NCBI GenBank assembly: GCA_905221615.1
Contig: CAJNDT010002779.1
Location: 664,001-728,000 of the forward strand
From: Symbiodinium sp. CCMP2592
Lineage: Eukaryota; Sar; Dinophyceae; Suessiales; Symbiodiniaceae
Reading direction: 5' to 3'
DNA length: 64,000 nucleotides
Below are positions 10,032-19,413 of this stretch, piece by piece. Position 1 is the stretch's first letter. Each line of letters opens with the position of its first letter. The position numbers and the translations under genes are program-made. The notes under the pieces are model-generated. The model was not told the DNA's origin. It made no database searches and worked only from the letters and a program-made list of their open reading frames with translations.

Positions 10032-10135
10032 AATTGCAAGCCAGGCATTTCGCATGGCTCGTCAGCTACATGATGCATCGACCCTCTGGACGCGACGGGA
10101 GGCCGGACGTTGGATGTGAAGCTTTCGAACTCAAG
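10032..10135 (+). CDS. Exon of an unidentified protein
   Basis: Acceptor AGTTTCAG and donor CTCAAG|GC frame a stretch reading LQARHFAWLVSYMMHRPSGR and on to CEAFELK. Composition is convincingly coding. The GC donor matches the 54-nt array exons. No family is recognised. An overlapping ATG frame at 10054-10119 is the less likely alternative. Confidence 0.5.
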
Positions 10136-10366
10136 GCTCTAAGCCCTATACGCCCTAAAACGGGTTCCTAAACCCTAAACCCCACTCTAAACCTTGAACC
10201 GGCTTGCTTGGCGCAAGCCCTAAGCCAAGGAGGTCCAAGATTCATGACTTAAACTCTTACACTTTCTCGTTCTTGAACCCACTCTCAGCCACTTAGCCCC
10301 TACACCTCGATCTCCTTAACGCTAGAGATGCCTGGGTAAAGGGACCAGATTCCTAGTCTATGACAG

Positions 10367-10450
10367 CAGAGCATCTCAAACCCGAGCGCCCAAGCGCTCA
10401 GTAGCATGGGACTGACAACTTCAGGTCTGAGAAAGTCAAACCTTGCCAAG
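10367..10450 (+). CDS. Exon of an unidentified protein
   Basis: After CTATGACAG the frame reads QSISNPSAQALSSMGLTTSG and on to NLAK. It is Ser/Ala-rich and coding-like. The end may be at TTCAG|GT or GCCAAG. Confidence 0.4.
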
Positions 10451-10512
10451 CCCACTAAAGCCTAAACCTTAAAGCTTTAAATAATTAAAGCCAACCTCCA
10501 AACCAAAAATCG

Positions 10513-10560
10513 GCGAGCAGCAAAGGAACCCTTGTTACTCCGTGGCACGGCCAAGGAAGG
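10513..10560 (+). CDS. Candidate exon
   Basis: The frame reads RRAAKEPLLLRGTAKEG within GC-richer sequence. Borders unclear. Confidence 0.25.
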
Positions 10561-12010
10561 GACCCTCATTGTTACATAGAGTGCCTTACTACTCCACTGT
10601 CACAAGGTCCGTTCTTCGCATGCAGTACATTCAAAACTCATAGAGCAGTTCTCATCTGCATGAGCAATCTTTGTGTTCAGAGTTCCTAGTTGCGGCTGGG
10701 ATTTAGCGTAAACTAAGGGTTTGAATTAACCATAAAGGTCCAAATATAAAGGTCCAAGTATATAGTCTTTGTCTACGGTTTTCGGCACCTCAAAAGGACC
10801 CAAATCCCTTTGTTTCGCAGTAGGTGTACTTGGAGCCTTAGGTCAAGAGTTGAGTTTCCGGCCTTAGAGGGTGTTTGGAGTTCAGGTGCTTCTGATTAGT
10901 CAATCCCTGGCCCTACATAGCTGTAAGTTTGAAGTCGTTTCGCTGAGTCTTTGCTGGGCTATACTAGAAAAATACACCAGCCCTTTCCCTACCAGCTCCC
11001 CTTCTTCCTTAAACCCTAAACCCTAAACCCTTAGCTAACTTGGAAAGCCTGTTGGGTGGAACTTTCCCGGTTCTTGCAGCCACAGAGTTGCCCCAAAGGA
11101 TCCAACAAATACACACCCCTCCCACCCAAAGCAAAGGCATCCTAGCATTACCCTAAGCCCCGAAGTACCTATATAGGGACTACTTCAAGGCCAATGTGTA
11201 TACTATAGGTATCCTAGAGTACACACGAGTTAAGCATCTTTTTATGTTTTGGTTTTTTATGTTTCGTTTTCTTCTTCGTAGCATTACATGAGTTAAGGTA
11301 GGCCTTGTTATGAGTGTTCTCCCTAAACCCCTAAACCCTAAACCCCGAAACCCTAAACCCCTAAGCCCTATGCTCCCTAAACCCTATAAACCCTACACCC
11401 CTATAGATCCCTTGAAGGAGCCCTTAAAGGAACCCCTAAACCGAACCCCTAAACCCCTAAACCCTAAACCCCGAAACCCTAAACCCCTAAGCCCTGTGTT
11501 TAGGATCCTTGCGGGGGTCTCGGCCCGAATAGCAGACTTGGCAACTTGAACTGGGGTGATTCGACATACACCCGGTGTAGGGTTTAGGTTTTAGGGTTTA
11601 GGGTTTAGGGTTTAGGGTTTTAGGGTTTAGGGTTTTAGGGTTTAGGTTTTAGGGTTTAGGGTTTAGGGTTTAGGGTTTATAGGTTTTAGGGTTTTAGGGT
11701 TTAGGTTTTAGGGTTTAGGGTTTAAGGTTTACAAGCCCCAAACCCTAGAATCCTAAGGCCTTGCCCTCAGGGTGCAAGTACTCCTTCTGATAGGACTTCG
11801 GGGCCTTTTGGGGTATCAAAGACCATAGGCAAGGATGAAACGGGCCCTCAGGGTTGCCTGAACAAAAAGGATATGTTATATACATTGGCTTGAAAATACT
11901 CCCTACAAGGGTACATTGGATCCGACATGTATACTATTTGCGTACATGGACCCTTAAATCTATAAAACCTTGAAAGGAACCCTTGCGGTGCCCTTTGAAA
12001 GAACTATCAC
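10561..12010. other. Spacer rich in telomere-type repeats
   Basis: It includes a CCCTAAA-rich stretch at 11.3-11.5 kb and an almost pure TTTAGGG array at 11580-11735. The Pro/Lys-rich open frame at 11310-11549 is only the repeat translated. A weak hairpin (GGGTACATTGGATCC / GCGTACATGGACCC) lies at 11.90-11.95 kb. Confidence 0.6.
11580..11735. repeat. Interstitial TTTAGGG array
   Basis: About 20 TTTAGGG or TTTTAGGG units in one orientation. This is the plant/alveolate telomere motif at an internal position. Confidence 0.9.
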
Positions 12011-12037
12011 GTGGACCCTTTGGAAAAGAGAGTGCAG

Positions 12038-12112
12038 GCCATCAAGGACGATGTTCTTCGGAAGGCTGCTTCGCGCAGCATCTCGCTCAGCAAAGTTGTG
12101 AATTCATGCTAA
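12038..12112 (+). CDS. Terminal exon, unknown protein
   Basis: After GAGAGTGCAG the frame reads AIKDDVLRKAASRSISLSKV and VNSC, with stop TAA at 12110-12112. It is phase 0 and lies in open frame from at least 12011. Lys/Ser-rich helical C-terminus. No family recognised. Confidence 0.5.
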   Translation, partial: AIKDDVLRKAASRSISLSKVVNSC

Positions 12113-12290
12113 GATGCACCGACCGTAATTGTAATTGAGCACTATAGTCTCCTTAGGAGTTCTTTTATTTTTGTTCATACAAAACCCCAGAGAATATTAA
12201 ACACATTGTTTTTATATTGTTTTTATTATGGTTCTAAAGGGGGGTATAGTGCAAAGGTCTCCTACAGGGTATGGGTTGCAGGAGCCCATT

Positions 12291-12503
12291 CTTGGGGGGT
12301 CGGGGGACTTAGTAGGGGCTCCTTTAAAGGGGATTCTAAGGGTTTCTTTAAAAGGCTCTATAAGGGTCGTATAGGGTTTAGGGTTTAGGGTTCGGGGACT
12401 TAGTAAGTAGACTTATAAGTACCCTAGAAGAGACCCTATATTGGGATTATGGTACTTATAAGTCCTTAAAATAACCAGTTACTAAGTCCCCCGACCCTCC
12501 AAG
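12291..12503. repeat. HP2 element, long subfamily
   Basis: HP2 arms (CTTGGGGGGTCGGGGGACTT ... CCGACCCTCCAAG) with an internal insertion of about 80 bp that repeats CTTTAAAGGGGATTCTAAGG and a telomere-type run. The same insertion sits in the copy at 24634. Confidence 0.8.
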
Positions 12504-12777
12504 TTCTCATCATCAGAGTTTCGATCAGCGCAGACTTTGGTTTTATTAGGCGGGGCCCAAACTCCAAGCTTAGAACGCAGACCTGAGTCGCAAGCAATGC
12601 CCCCCGATGCCGAACCACACAGCGACCCACGACCGTGAATGAGTGCGACTGACTAGCACATCAAATATCACAGTTGTCTGGAACAAACAACAGCTAAACC
12701 TTAAAATCCCCAAACCTCAAAGCCCTACACACCCCGAAGCTCTACATCCACAACCTTACACACCTCGCAACAGTAAG

Positions 12778-12924
12778 ATGCATATCAGGATTGAGACTGA
12801 AAAACACAAGTCATCATCAAAAGCCCGTAGGGCCAAAAGGTTTGAAGGGTTGGGGTCAGTTGTGCGTCCTCAAGGCACCATGCGCTCTCACAGCAGCTTG
12901 CGCTCCACCAGTGGCGGTGTACAG
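12778..12924 (+). CDS. Candidate exon, basic Ser/Arg-rich
   Basis: The frame reads HKSSSKARRAKRFEGLGSVV and on to SSLRSTSGGVQ, ending at donor TACAG|GTCGAA (phase 0). Basic and Ser-rich, so possibly disordered. The 5' border is not clear. Confidence 0.4.
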
Positions 12925-13196
12925 GTCGAAATATCAGGGCTTCTTTAGGGTTTATAGGGTTTAGGCTTCATGCATGACATATAGTGGTCTGAGGAATTCG
13001 ACAATTAGTTTTCGTGTTCCTTCGGCTAAGATACTTACGGTATAGCCGCACCGAAACCGTGTTCTAGCTGTGAAGGGCTCTGTATCACGGCAGTTGTGGG
13101 GCGTTCTAAACATTAGTTCCCCTTTTGTAAAGGGTCCTTCAATTCAGGATATTGGGATAGCTGTTGGGTCGAGAGCTCATTGGGTGTCTAGTGTAT

Positions 13197-13280
13197 ACCT
13201 GGACCCCAAAAGCATTTAGCACACTGGCCGTTTATTGGTCTTGGCCCATTATTTTACCTACTTTGGGGGTTTTAGGTAGG
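13197..13280. repeat. HP10 hairpin element
   Basis: CCTGGACCCCAAAAGCA arm with complementary TACTTTGGGGGTTTTAGG end. A related copy lies at 20675. Confidence 0.6.
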
Positions 13281-13615
13281 TGGGTACAGGGATCCGTGGG
13301 CTGTCTAGGATTTATTCGGCGGAGAAATTTTGACCGCAGATCCAAAGCCCGACTCCCTCAATCACACTCTTACAAAGGAAACTGTGTTTATGCATCAGGA
13401 TCTAGAGTGGCTTTGATTTAGGGTGCTTTAGGGGTAAAGTTGGCTTGTTTAGGTATTTGGCTGCAGAGGTGCTTCAGGGTATGAGGAACAGAGCTTTAGG
13501 GCTCCGGGTTTAGAGCTTAAGCGCTTAAGGCCTAAGGTAAGGTAGCTCTAGTGAAAGCCTGACGCAATCCGGAGCCCTAAATCTTCAACCTCAGTAAGTT
13601 GAGTTTGGTTTACGG

Positions 13616-13795
13616 GCAATCAAACAAGCGGCCATCCTTGCAGGTCCCCCACCGTTGTTCGCTTGCACGAGTAAGTGTAGGAGCATGGCTATCATCGCAG
13701 CATCTTTTTCAACTCATGCTTCGGAGTTCATGGGTGTCGGGTGCAACCTGACCAGCCCCAAAGACCCAAGCTCACTCTGCGACCCAACTCACTGA
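13616..13795 (+). CDS. Candidate C-terminal exon or ORF
   Basis: Open frame with no ATG at its start: AIKQAAILAGPPPLFACTSK, then SMAIIAASFSTHASEF, then GCNLTSPKDPSSLCDPTH and TGA. A possible GT donor (CACGA|GTAAGT at 13672) would shorten it. Coding-like but unrecognised. Confidence 0.35.
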   Translation, partial: AIKQAAILAGPPPLFACTSKCRSMAIIAASFSTHASEFMGVGCNLTSPKDPSSLCDPTH

Positions 13796-13909
13796 CGAAC
13801 CGTTCTTGCATCCTCGTTGACTTGTGGTCCGGAGGTTTAGCGGTTTAGGGTTTAGGATTTAGGGGCTTGTGGGGTTTAGGGTTTGACGTTTGGAGCTGAG
13901 CAACTGCAG

Positions 13910-13963
13910 GAGTCTTGGCAATCACCACTGGAGGAGGACGAGGAAGTCTTTTTGCGTGCACAG
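13910..13963 (+). CDS. 54-nt exon outside the array
   Basis: It lies between AACTGCAG and CAG|GC and reads ESWQSPLEEDEEVFLRAQ, exactly 18 codons in phase 0. It shares length, phase and GC donor type with the array exons at 26.7-44.4 kb but not their sequence. If the intron is retained the frame stops at a TAG near 13992. Confidence 0.5.
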
Positions 13964-14071
13964 GCTCCGCGTCGGCTTGAGTGTATCGCGTAGGCTTCAG
14001 GGTGCACAGGGCAGTCTGCTCGAACCGGAGCCCTCGAGCCCCAAGCCTGTATGCCCCTCATAGCACCCGCT

Positions 14072-14160
14072 TACCCATAGGCCCCATAGCAGTTTTTTTT
14101 TGGGATTGCCTTATAGAATTCTAAATATGAACCCCAAGCCGGAGCTATTGCCTTTGGGTA
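14072..14160. repeat. HP1 hairpin element
   Basis: TACCCATAGGCCCC left arm and a diverged right arm ending GCCTTTGGGTA. Confidence 0.75.
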
Positions 14161-14178
14161 GTTTCTTCCTTCTCACTG

Positions 14179-14301
14179 CTTGGAGGGTCGGGGGACTTAG
14201 TAACTGGTTATTTTAGGGTACCATAACCCCAATTAGGGTCCCTTTTAGGGTACTTATAAGTCTACTTACTAACTACTTACTAAGTCCCCCGACCCCCCAA
14301 G
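14179..14301. repeat. HP2 hairpin element
   Basis: Arms CTTGGAGGGTCGGGGGACTT and AAGTCCCCCGACCCCCCAAG. It sits in the opposite orientation to the 3530 copy. Confidence 0.85.
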
Positions 14302-14457
14302 TGGCAGGTTCTTTGGACTCGCAGCACGTTTGCAAGAATCAGGGCCTCGCCTTCCCCATCTTATTTTGCCAAGCACATCTGCTTGGGGTGTCCTGTAACC
14401 TCCGTGCCGAGGATATGTAACCCTGCCATAATCAAAGGTTGCCGTTCTGGTGCCTTC

Positions 14458-14620
14458 ATACATACATATACATACATGTGTATATATATATATATATACA
14501 TACACATTATTTTATATTGTATCATATTATATCATATTATCTTGTTTATTTCACAGTTTTATATCATATTATATTCTATAATTATGCCAATATTATATAT
14601 ATATATATATACACAGACAC
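14458..14620. repeat. AT-rich simple repeats
   Basis: (TACA)n and (TA)n runs around 14460-14510 and 14590-14612, with an ATATTATATCATATTATA stretch between. The Tyr/Ile-rich open frames are artefacts. Confidence 0.85.
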
Positions 14621-14657
14621 ATACCCCTCCCTTTAAGTCGTAGGTTTGCCAGCACAG

Positions 14658-14732
14658 GCCGGAAGCGCTCGGCGACAGCAAGCTTCCACTGTCGAGGCGC
14701 TGAGCTGAAAGGGGCCGGGAGTAGAGAGTTTT
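14658..14732 (+). CDS. Candidate exon
   Basis: After CCAGCACAG the frame reads RKRSATASFHCRGAELKGAG. It is followed by an HP2 fragment at 14750. Coding-like, unrecognised. Confidence 0.35.
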
Positions 14733-14749
14733 GGCGGTTTGGGGTTTTA

Positions 14750-14808
14750 CTTGGGGGGTCAGGGGACTTAGTAAGTAGTTAGTAAGTAGACTTATGAATA
14801 CCCTAAAG
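14750..14808. repeat. HP2 element, left half only
   Basis: CTTGGGGGGTCAGGGGACTT and the following stem, then a breakpoint into TTTAGGG-type repeats. Confidence 0.7.
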
Positions 14809-15797
14809 GTTTCGGTTTAGGGTTTGGGGTTTTAGGGGGCTTGGGGTTTAGGGGTTTAGGGGTTCGGTTTAGGGGTTCCTTTAAGGGCTCCTTCAAGGGA
14901 TCTATAGGGGTGTAGGGTTTATAGGGTTTAGGGAGTATAGGGCTTAGGGGTTTGGGGTTTAGGGTTTCGGGTTTAGCGTTTTAGGGGTTTGGGTAGGGTT
15001 TTTGGGGGTGTATGGGTTTAGGGTACTGGGGTGTTTACGGTGCAGTATACTGGCCTGAGAAAAGGTAATACAGTTTCTTAGGGGCCTACGTTGTGCAGTT
15101 TTACTATAAGTGTACGTCCCCCCCCCAAGGCCCACTTCTACTTTTCACAGGTGCCTACAGTATTGGGTGTCCTTACCGGGTGTAAGAGTACGAGCCCTAA
15201 ACCAGAAACACTATAACACGCAAAAGAGCCCCAACCAACGCTTCAAACCTTAAAGCCCTAAAGACATGATTACACAGAGCCCCGCCACATCGCGATCGTG
15301 ACATGAAGCCCCCAACCCCTGAAGCCCTGAACTGCACAAAAACCAAACCCTAAACCCTAAACCCCTAAACCCCTAAACCCTAAACCAACTCCGTCCAAGT
15401 CGAACTCAAGCACTGGAGGATGAAGTTCTTGCTTGCTCGGCCCCCCCGAGATTCCCTTACCGTATAGGGTCCACGTACCTCAACACGGTGAATCAAAGAT
15501 TCGTTTAAGGGTGCCATACGGGTTCTTTTAGGTTTAGGGCATGAGGGTTCCTGTGCCCAAGCAGAACATACTTTGGCCGCAAAGTGGTCCTTAAATAGGT
15601 ACTTCTGGGCCAAAGTATAATTTGCTTGGGCGCATGGACCCATAGGGCTAAAAGTATCACCAATGGGGGTTGAGGGTTTTCAGGGATTCCTGAACTAATG
15701 GTAAACATATAAATATATTTCTGACAACATTAACAACAATACAATATAATTACAAGGAGTTGTTTGAAGTAGAACTTACCCTTAAAAGAGTTCGCAG
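14809..15797. other. Spacer
   Basis: TTTAGGG/CCCTAAA filler, a C-run at 15119-15127, and a hairpin at about 15551-15636 (GTGCCCAAGCAGAACATACT versus its complement in CAAAGTATAATTTGCTTGGGC). Antisense open frames over the hairpin are not credible genes. Confidence 0.5.
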
Positions 15798-15868
15798 CCC
15801 TGGCAAGGAATACCGTCTGGATGACTGGAACTCTTGCTGTTCCGCCGGTATCGTGCCAAGACTTTGAG
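15798..15868 (+). CDS. Candidate exon, two frames open
   Basis: After GTTCGCAG one frame reads PGKEYRLDDWNSCCSAGIVP and another ALARNTVWMTGTLAVPPVSC, the latter ending at GAG|GG. Which one is used cannot be decided by reading. Confidence 0.35.
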
Positions 15869-16189
15869 GGTTCAGGGATGACAGTTTCGGCTTTGAGGGT
15901 TCGGGGTTTCGCGTTTAGGGATTCGGGCTTGGGGAGAGTCCATGAATCGTTCAGGGCGGAGGGCGGGAAGCGTGGGTGGGAATCGGGGTTGTTATGCGAG
16001 GGTTACCATAGTCTCTCGAAGTCAGAGAGCAGACGGGCATCAGGGTTTCAGGGTTGAGGAGTTAAGGGCTTCGGGGCTTTGGGTTTGGGGGTTTAGGGTT
16101 TCGCGGCAATATACTCCCTTCAGTGCTGCTTGGCGAGTTTCTTGAAGGGTGATTGTGAGCTTTGGGTAGTGGCGAAGATCCATGTGCAG

Positions 16190-16261
16190 CTTTGGGTAAG
16201 ATCCGGTCATGGCGACGACTGGCTACCTATACGCGCTGGTCGAGGTGCATTGTTCCACTAG
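16190..16261 (+). CDS. Candidate terminal exon
   Basis: After CATGTGCAG the frame reads LWVRSGHGDDWLPIRAGRGA and ends LFH then TAG. An overlapping frame starting ATG at 16210 is also open. Confidence 0.3.
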   Translation, partial: LWVRSGHGDDWLPIRAGRGALFH

Positions 16262-16354
16262 ACCCTAAACCTCTAAACTCCCTCCTCGACGTAGAAACAG
16301 TTCTGTAACATCCGAAGCCTGATCTCAAGGCCCTGGGGCTGTAGTATTTCCCAT

Positions 16355-16551
16355 GGGGGTTTCCGAACCTTTGGGGGGGTACCTTACTTTGGGGTCCTTA
16401 TAATAAGGATCCTACTATTCAGGGTACTATATTGGGGTATCCTTTTTTCGGAAACTCCCATATGGGTGGTTGTCAAAATTAGGGTCGCTTTTTGGCTCCT
16501 TATTGTAATACTGCACAAAGGGGCCCTAATTTTGACAACCACCCACATGAG
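16355..16551. repeat. HP3 and HP3b elements back to back
   Basis: HP3 (GGGGGTTTCCGAACC ... TTCGGAAACTCCC) at 16355-16459 is followed at once by HP3b (GGGTGGTTGTCAAAATTAGG ... AATTTTGACAACCACCC). The two families share their core. Confidence 0.8.
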
Positions 16552-16599
16552 GGATAGAGTACAGGTTGTACTTACGGGCCTTGCTGCACCCCAAACTCC

Positions 16600-16650
16600 C
16601 AGCAGAGTTCTGCCCAGGTTCGCTCTTCTCGCCTTCGGTCTCCGACGAGG
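16600..16650 (+). CDS. Exon upstream of the proline-rich exon
   Basis: After CTCCCAGCAG the frame reads EFCPGSLFSPSVSDEE, then a GAGGAG|GC donor (or a later GT donor at ACG|GTTGAT). Splicing from the GC donor to 16811 keeps phase 0. Confidence 0.45.
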
Positions 16651-16668
16651 AGGCAGCACAGCCCACAC

Positions 16669-16794
16669 CTACGGTTGATGATATAATCCTGCATTACCTT
16701 AAGGACCCTAAACTATGGGTAGTATGGTATACTCCCTATTCTGGGTGATGCAGGATATATATATATATATATATATATATATCATCAACCGTAG
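16669..16794. repeat. HP8 hairpin element in an intron
   Basis: Arms CTACGGTTGATGAT and ATCATCAACCGTAG. An (AT)n tract at 16756-16782 lies in the right half. Related element at 24391. Confidence 0.8.
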
Positions 16795-16810
16795 GGGTTC
16801 GGTCTCATAG

Positions 16811-17107
16811 GCATTTTGTGCTGTACCCCCAGACCTTGACGGCATTCGTTTACATTTACCTAAGCTATCGTGTGACCTGGTTGCATGGATTTCTCAGGGA
16901 CATGGAAGACCAGTGCATGAGTGGTGGCATTGTGGCCAACACCAAGTTGAAGTTATGTCTTTGCACTTCACGAAGCTACCACCACCACCACCGCCGCCGC
17001 CCCCACCACCACCACCACCACCACCACCACCACCACCACCACCACCACCACCACCACCACCACCACCACCACCACCACCACCACCACCACCACCACCACC
17101 AAACTAG
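16811..17107 (+). CDS. Proline-tract terminal exon
   Basis: After TCTCATAG|GC the frame reads AFCAVPPDLDGIRLHLPKLS, then WISQGHGRPVHEWWHCGQHQ, then a run of about 44 Pro and N, with stop TAG at 17105-17107. The non-repeat part is clearly protein-like. The long (CCA)n run is translated as Pro in this frame; the overlapping frame would give poly-His. No family recognised. Repeat length is probably variable. Confidence 0.5.
   Translation, partial: AFCAVPPDLDGIRLHLPKLSCDLVAWISQGHGRPVHEWWHCGQHQVEVMSLHFTKLPPPPPPPPPPPPPPPPPPPPPPPPPPPPPPPPPPPPPPPPPN
16980..17101. repeat. (CCA)n microsatellite
   Basis: About 38 CCA/CAC triplets with a few CCG interruptions at the left end. Confidence 0.95.
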
Positions 17108-17280
17108 GAAAATGGCAACGACCTGAATCCCTCTTAATTACGGCTCACCGTTCCGGTCAGCTTCGGCTTCGCTGCGCTTTGGAAGTCTCGTTGTAACCCC
17201 CGGTCAGACAAGCCCCAAGCCCTGAGCCCAAATGCACAAGTACCTGACGCCAAGTGCAGCTTTGGTTTTCGGGGTCTGAG

Positions 17281-17625
17281 GTTCAGGGTTTAGGGTTTGT
17301 ATGTTATAACTTGAGTTTGTTGCTTAGTGTGGATTGTTGAGGGTTTACCGTTTAGGAGTCACTGCTTAGAGCTGAGGGTTAAACTGCGACACCCTTGGTT
17401 TCGACACCCTTAATTACCAAATCCTGGCCCCAAAGCCTAGCCGCAAGCCCTAAACTGGCCTAAACCCATAAGAAACCCTAAACCGGGTTTAGGGTATAGG
17501 GTTCAGGGTTTAGGGTATAGGGTTTAGGGTTTAGGGTATAGGGTAGAAGGTTTAGGGTATAGGGTTTAGGGTTTAGGGTATAGGGTAGAAGGTTTAGGGT
17601 TTAGATTCCAGCTTGAAGCCCCAAA
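17281..17625. repeat. TTTAGGG-type degenerate array
   Basis: Runs of GGGTTTAGGGTATAGGGT units, including a 45-bp block GGGTAGAAGGTTTAGGGTAT repeated at least twice. Confidence 0.8.
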
Positions 17626-17654
17626 CCCAAAACCCAATGTTTCCATGCGCGCAG

Positions 17655-17702
17655 ATGGCCGAAGAAGAGCGCTGGTTCAACAGCGACAGCGATGTGGACG
17701 AG
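17655..17702 (+). CDS. Start exon, acidic N-terminus
   Basis: The ATG directly follows GCGCGCAG, and the frame reads MAEEERWFNSDSDVDE up to a GAG|GT donor, 16 codons in phase 0. Acidic N-termini of this kind are common. No specific family can be named. The AG|ATG border fits trans-splicing of a spliced leader. It could be the start of a gene continuing into the exons below. Confidence 0.55.
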
Positions 17703-17724
17703 GTCGCTTCGTCACGATGCTCTG

Positions 17725-17752
17725 CTTGGGGGTCGGAGGACTTAGTAAGTAA
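17725..17752. repeat. HP2 fragment
   Basis: Only the left arm CTTGGGGGTCGGAGGACTTA remains, immediately 3' of the start exon. Confidence 0.65.
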
Positions 17753-17774
17753 TCGCTTCCCCCTAACATTCAAC

Positions 17775-17870
17775 CCCCCCCCCCCCTAAAATTAAAACTC
17801 CCGGCCCCCGGAATCTCGCGGTGTCGGGCCCCACATTTAATTTAAAAGGAAAAACATTAGGGGGGGGGGG
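17775..17870. repeat. C/G-tailed hairpin
   Basis: CCCCCCCCCCTAAAATTAAA pairs with the right end ending in ATTAGGGGGGGGGG. A related hairpin lies at 18168-18252. Confidence 0.65.
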
Positions 17871-18253
17871 GCTAGATCTGTATGTGTTTTAATTTGAACG
17901 AAGATTACAGTAGTACTACGCCAGAAGGACCAGGGCTTCGGGGTTAAGGGCTCAGGGCTAAAGCTTTAGGGCTTTGGGCTTTAGGGCTTAAAGTTTAGGG
18001 CTCAGGGCTTTATAGAGCCAAAGATTGCAGCAGTACTTAAGACACCAGAGCTTTAGGGTTTAAGGGTTTAGGGCTCAGGGCTAAAGCGTTAGGGCTTGGG
18101 GCTTTGGGGCTTGAAGTTTAGGGCTCTGGGCTTTAGGGTTCCCCACTCATACGTGGATGCACCGAACCGAAACCCCCCCTAATATAAAAGCTAAACCTCC
18201 GAAATCCAGTTTTACTATTAGGGAGGGGGGGGCATTTAATATTAGGGGGAGGG

Positions 18254-18361
18254 ATTAGTTAGTAAGTAGACTTATAAGTACCCTAGAAGGGACCCTAATT
18301 GGGGTTATGGTACTTATAAGTCCCTAATATAACCAGTTACTAAGTCCCCCGACCCCCCAAG
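18254..18361. repeat. HP2 element, left end lost
   Basis: AGTTAGTAAGTAGACTTATA through the intact right arm CCGACCCCCCAAG. The left arm is replaced by the C/G-tailed hairpin. Confidence 0.7.
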
Positions 18362-18652
18362 TGGCGTAGGGTTTAGGATTTGCGGTTGAGTGCGTAGGGC
18401 TTTGGGGTTTGGGGTTACGGTTTTCATGTAGGGAACTTCCCATGTAATTCAAAGACCCCCTAGACTTGAAGGACTTTGTTCGGACTTAGCAGGGGCCCTT
18501 CAAAGCAAAATGCTACAGCCCAGGAGCCCGACACCCTGAACCTCAAATTCGCCCGAAAGCCTAAAACCTGGAACCCTGAACTCCACAACCACCCTAAACC
18601 CTAAAGGGTTTAGGGTTTAGGGACCCTACACCCTGAACCCCGATTTGTGCAG

Positions 18653-18688
18653 AAGGACGGTGCAAATACGTCTGCTGAGGAGCAGCAG
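18653..18688 (+). CDS. 36-nt exon candidate
   Basis: It lies between TTGTGCAG and CAGCAG|GTGGCC and reads KDGANTSAEEQQ, 12 codons in phase 0. It fits directly after the start exon at 17655. Confidence 0.45.
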
Positions 18689-19056
18689 GTGGCCTGCAGT
18701 TTTTTTTGGGGGGACAGGGGCTTTGGGGTTTGGGTTCAGGCCATTAGGGTCTACGGAAGGTTTAGGGTCTAGGGCTTAGGCGTCAGGACGGTTAGGGTTT
18801 AGGGTGTAGGGTAGGTTTAGGGTTCAGGGTTGCAAGTTCGCTGGCTTTGATTAGTGATTAGCGCACCCCTGTGGCGCAACGACGACGATCTCAGGATGTC
18901 ATGATCTGAGCTGTTCTTTCAGATTTGCCCAGGATCTTCAAGAAGGTCTCACCGGGATCGGGCGGGTTTCAGGGTGGCCAGTGCTTAATGATGCGAATGT
19001 TTGTACCGTTTGTGTACATGCGAAACCGACCCTTAAGCCGTAACCTTACAGTTGTA

Positions 19057-19160
19057 CCCAGAGAACCCAATACCCCTTAATTAAGAAATCTATCTTAACC
19101 AATAGGGGCCTTAATATCATGATTTAAGATATATTCCTTAATTAAGGGGTTTGGGGATCG
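19057..19160. repeat. HP6 hairpin element
   Basis: CCCAGAGAACCCAATACCCC left arm and TTAATTAAGGGGTTTGGGGA right arm, with an ATATC/GATTTAAGATA core. Confidence 0.7.
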
Positions 19161-19413
19161 CTGAGTACACCCCTTGTTGTATGGTCCCGCATACGACAAC
19201 AGCAGCCATGAGCCTCGGGAATGGCTCATGACAGACTGCGAAAGCCTTAACTTGAGGGTTTAGGGTTTGGGATTCAGAATTCAGGGTTTGGGATTCAGGC
19301 TTTAGGGTTTGGGATTTTGGGCTCAGGGCTTTGGATTTTGGCTTCTGGGTGTATCAAGCTAGGGGTCTTTCACCGGTACAGGGTTTTGGCCGTCCGTAAG
19401 CTTCGCGCTGCAG

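Noticed and set aside
14383-14643. Tyr/Ile-rich frames with many TAT/ATA codons
   Set aside because: AT-rich simple repeat, no coding character.
15380-15708. Minus-strand frames of 67-87 residues
   Set aside because: They cover a hairpin and CCCTAAA filler.
16818-17126. Poly-His open frame
   Set aside because: Same (CCA)n tract read one base over; the Pro frame carries the protein-like upstream sequence.
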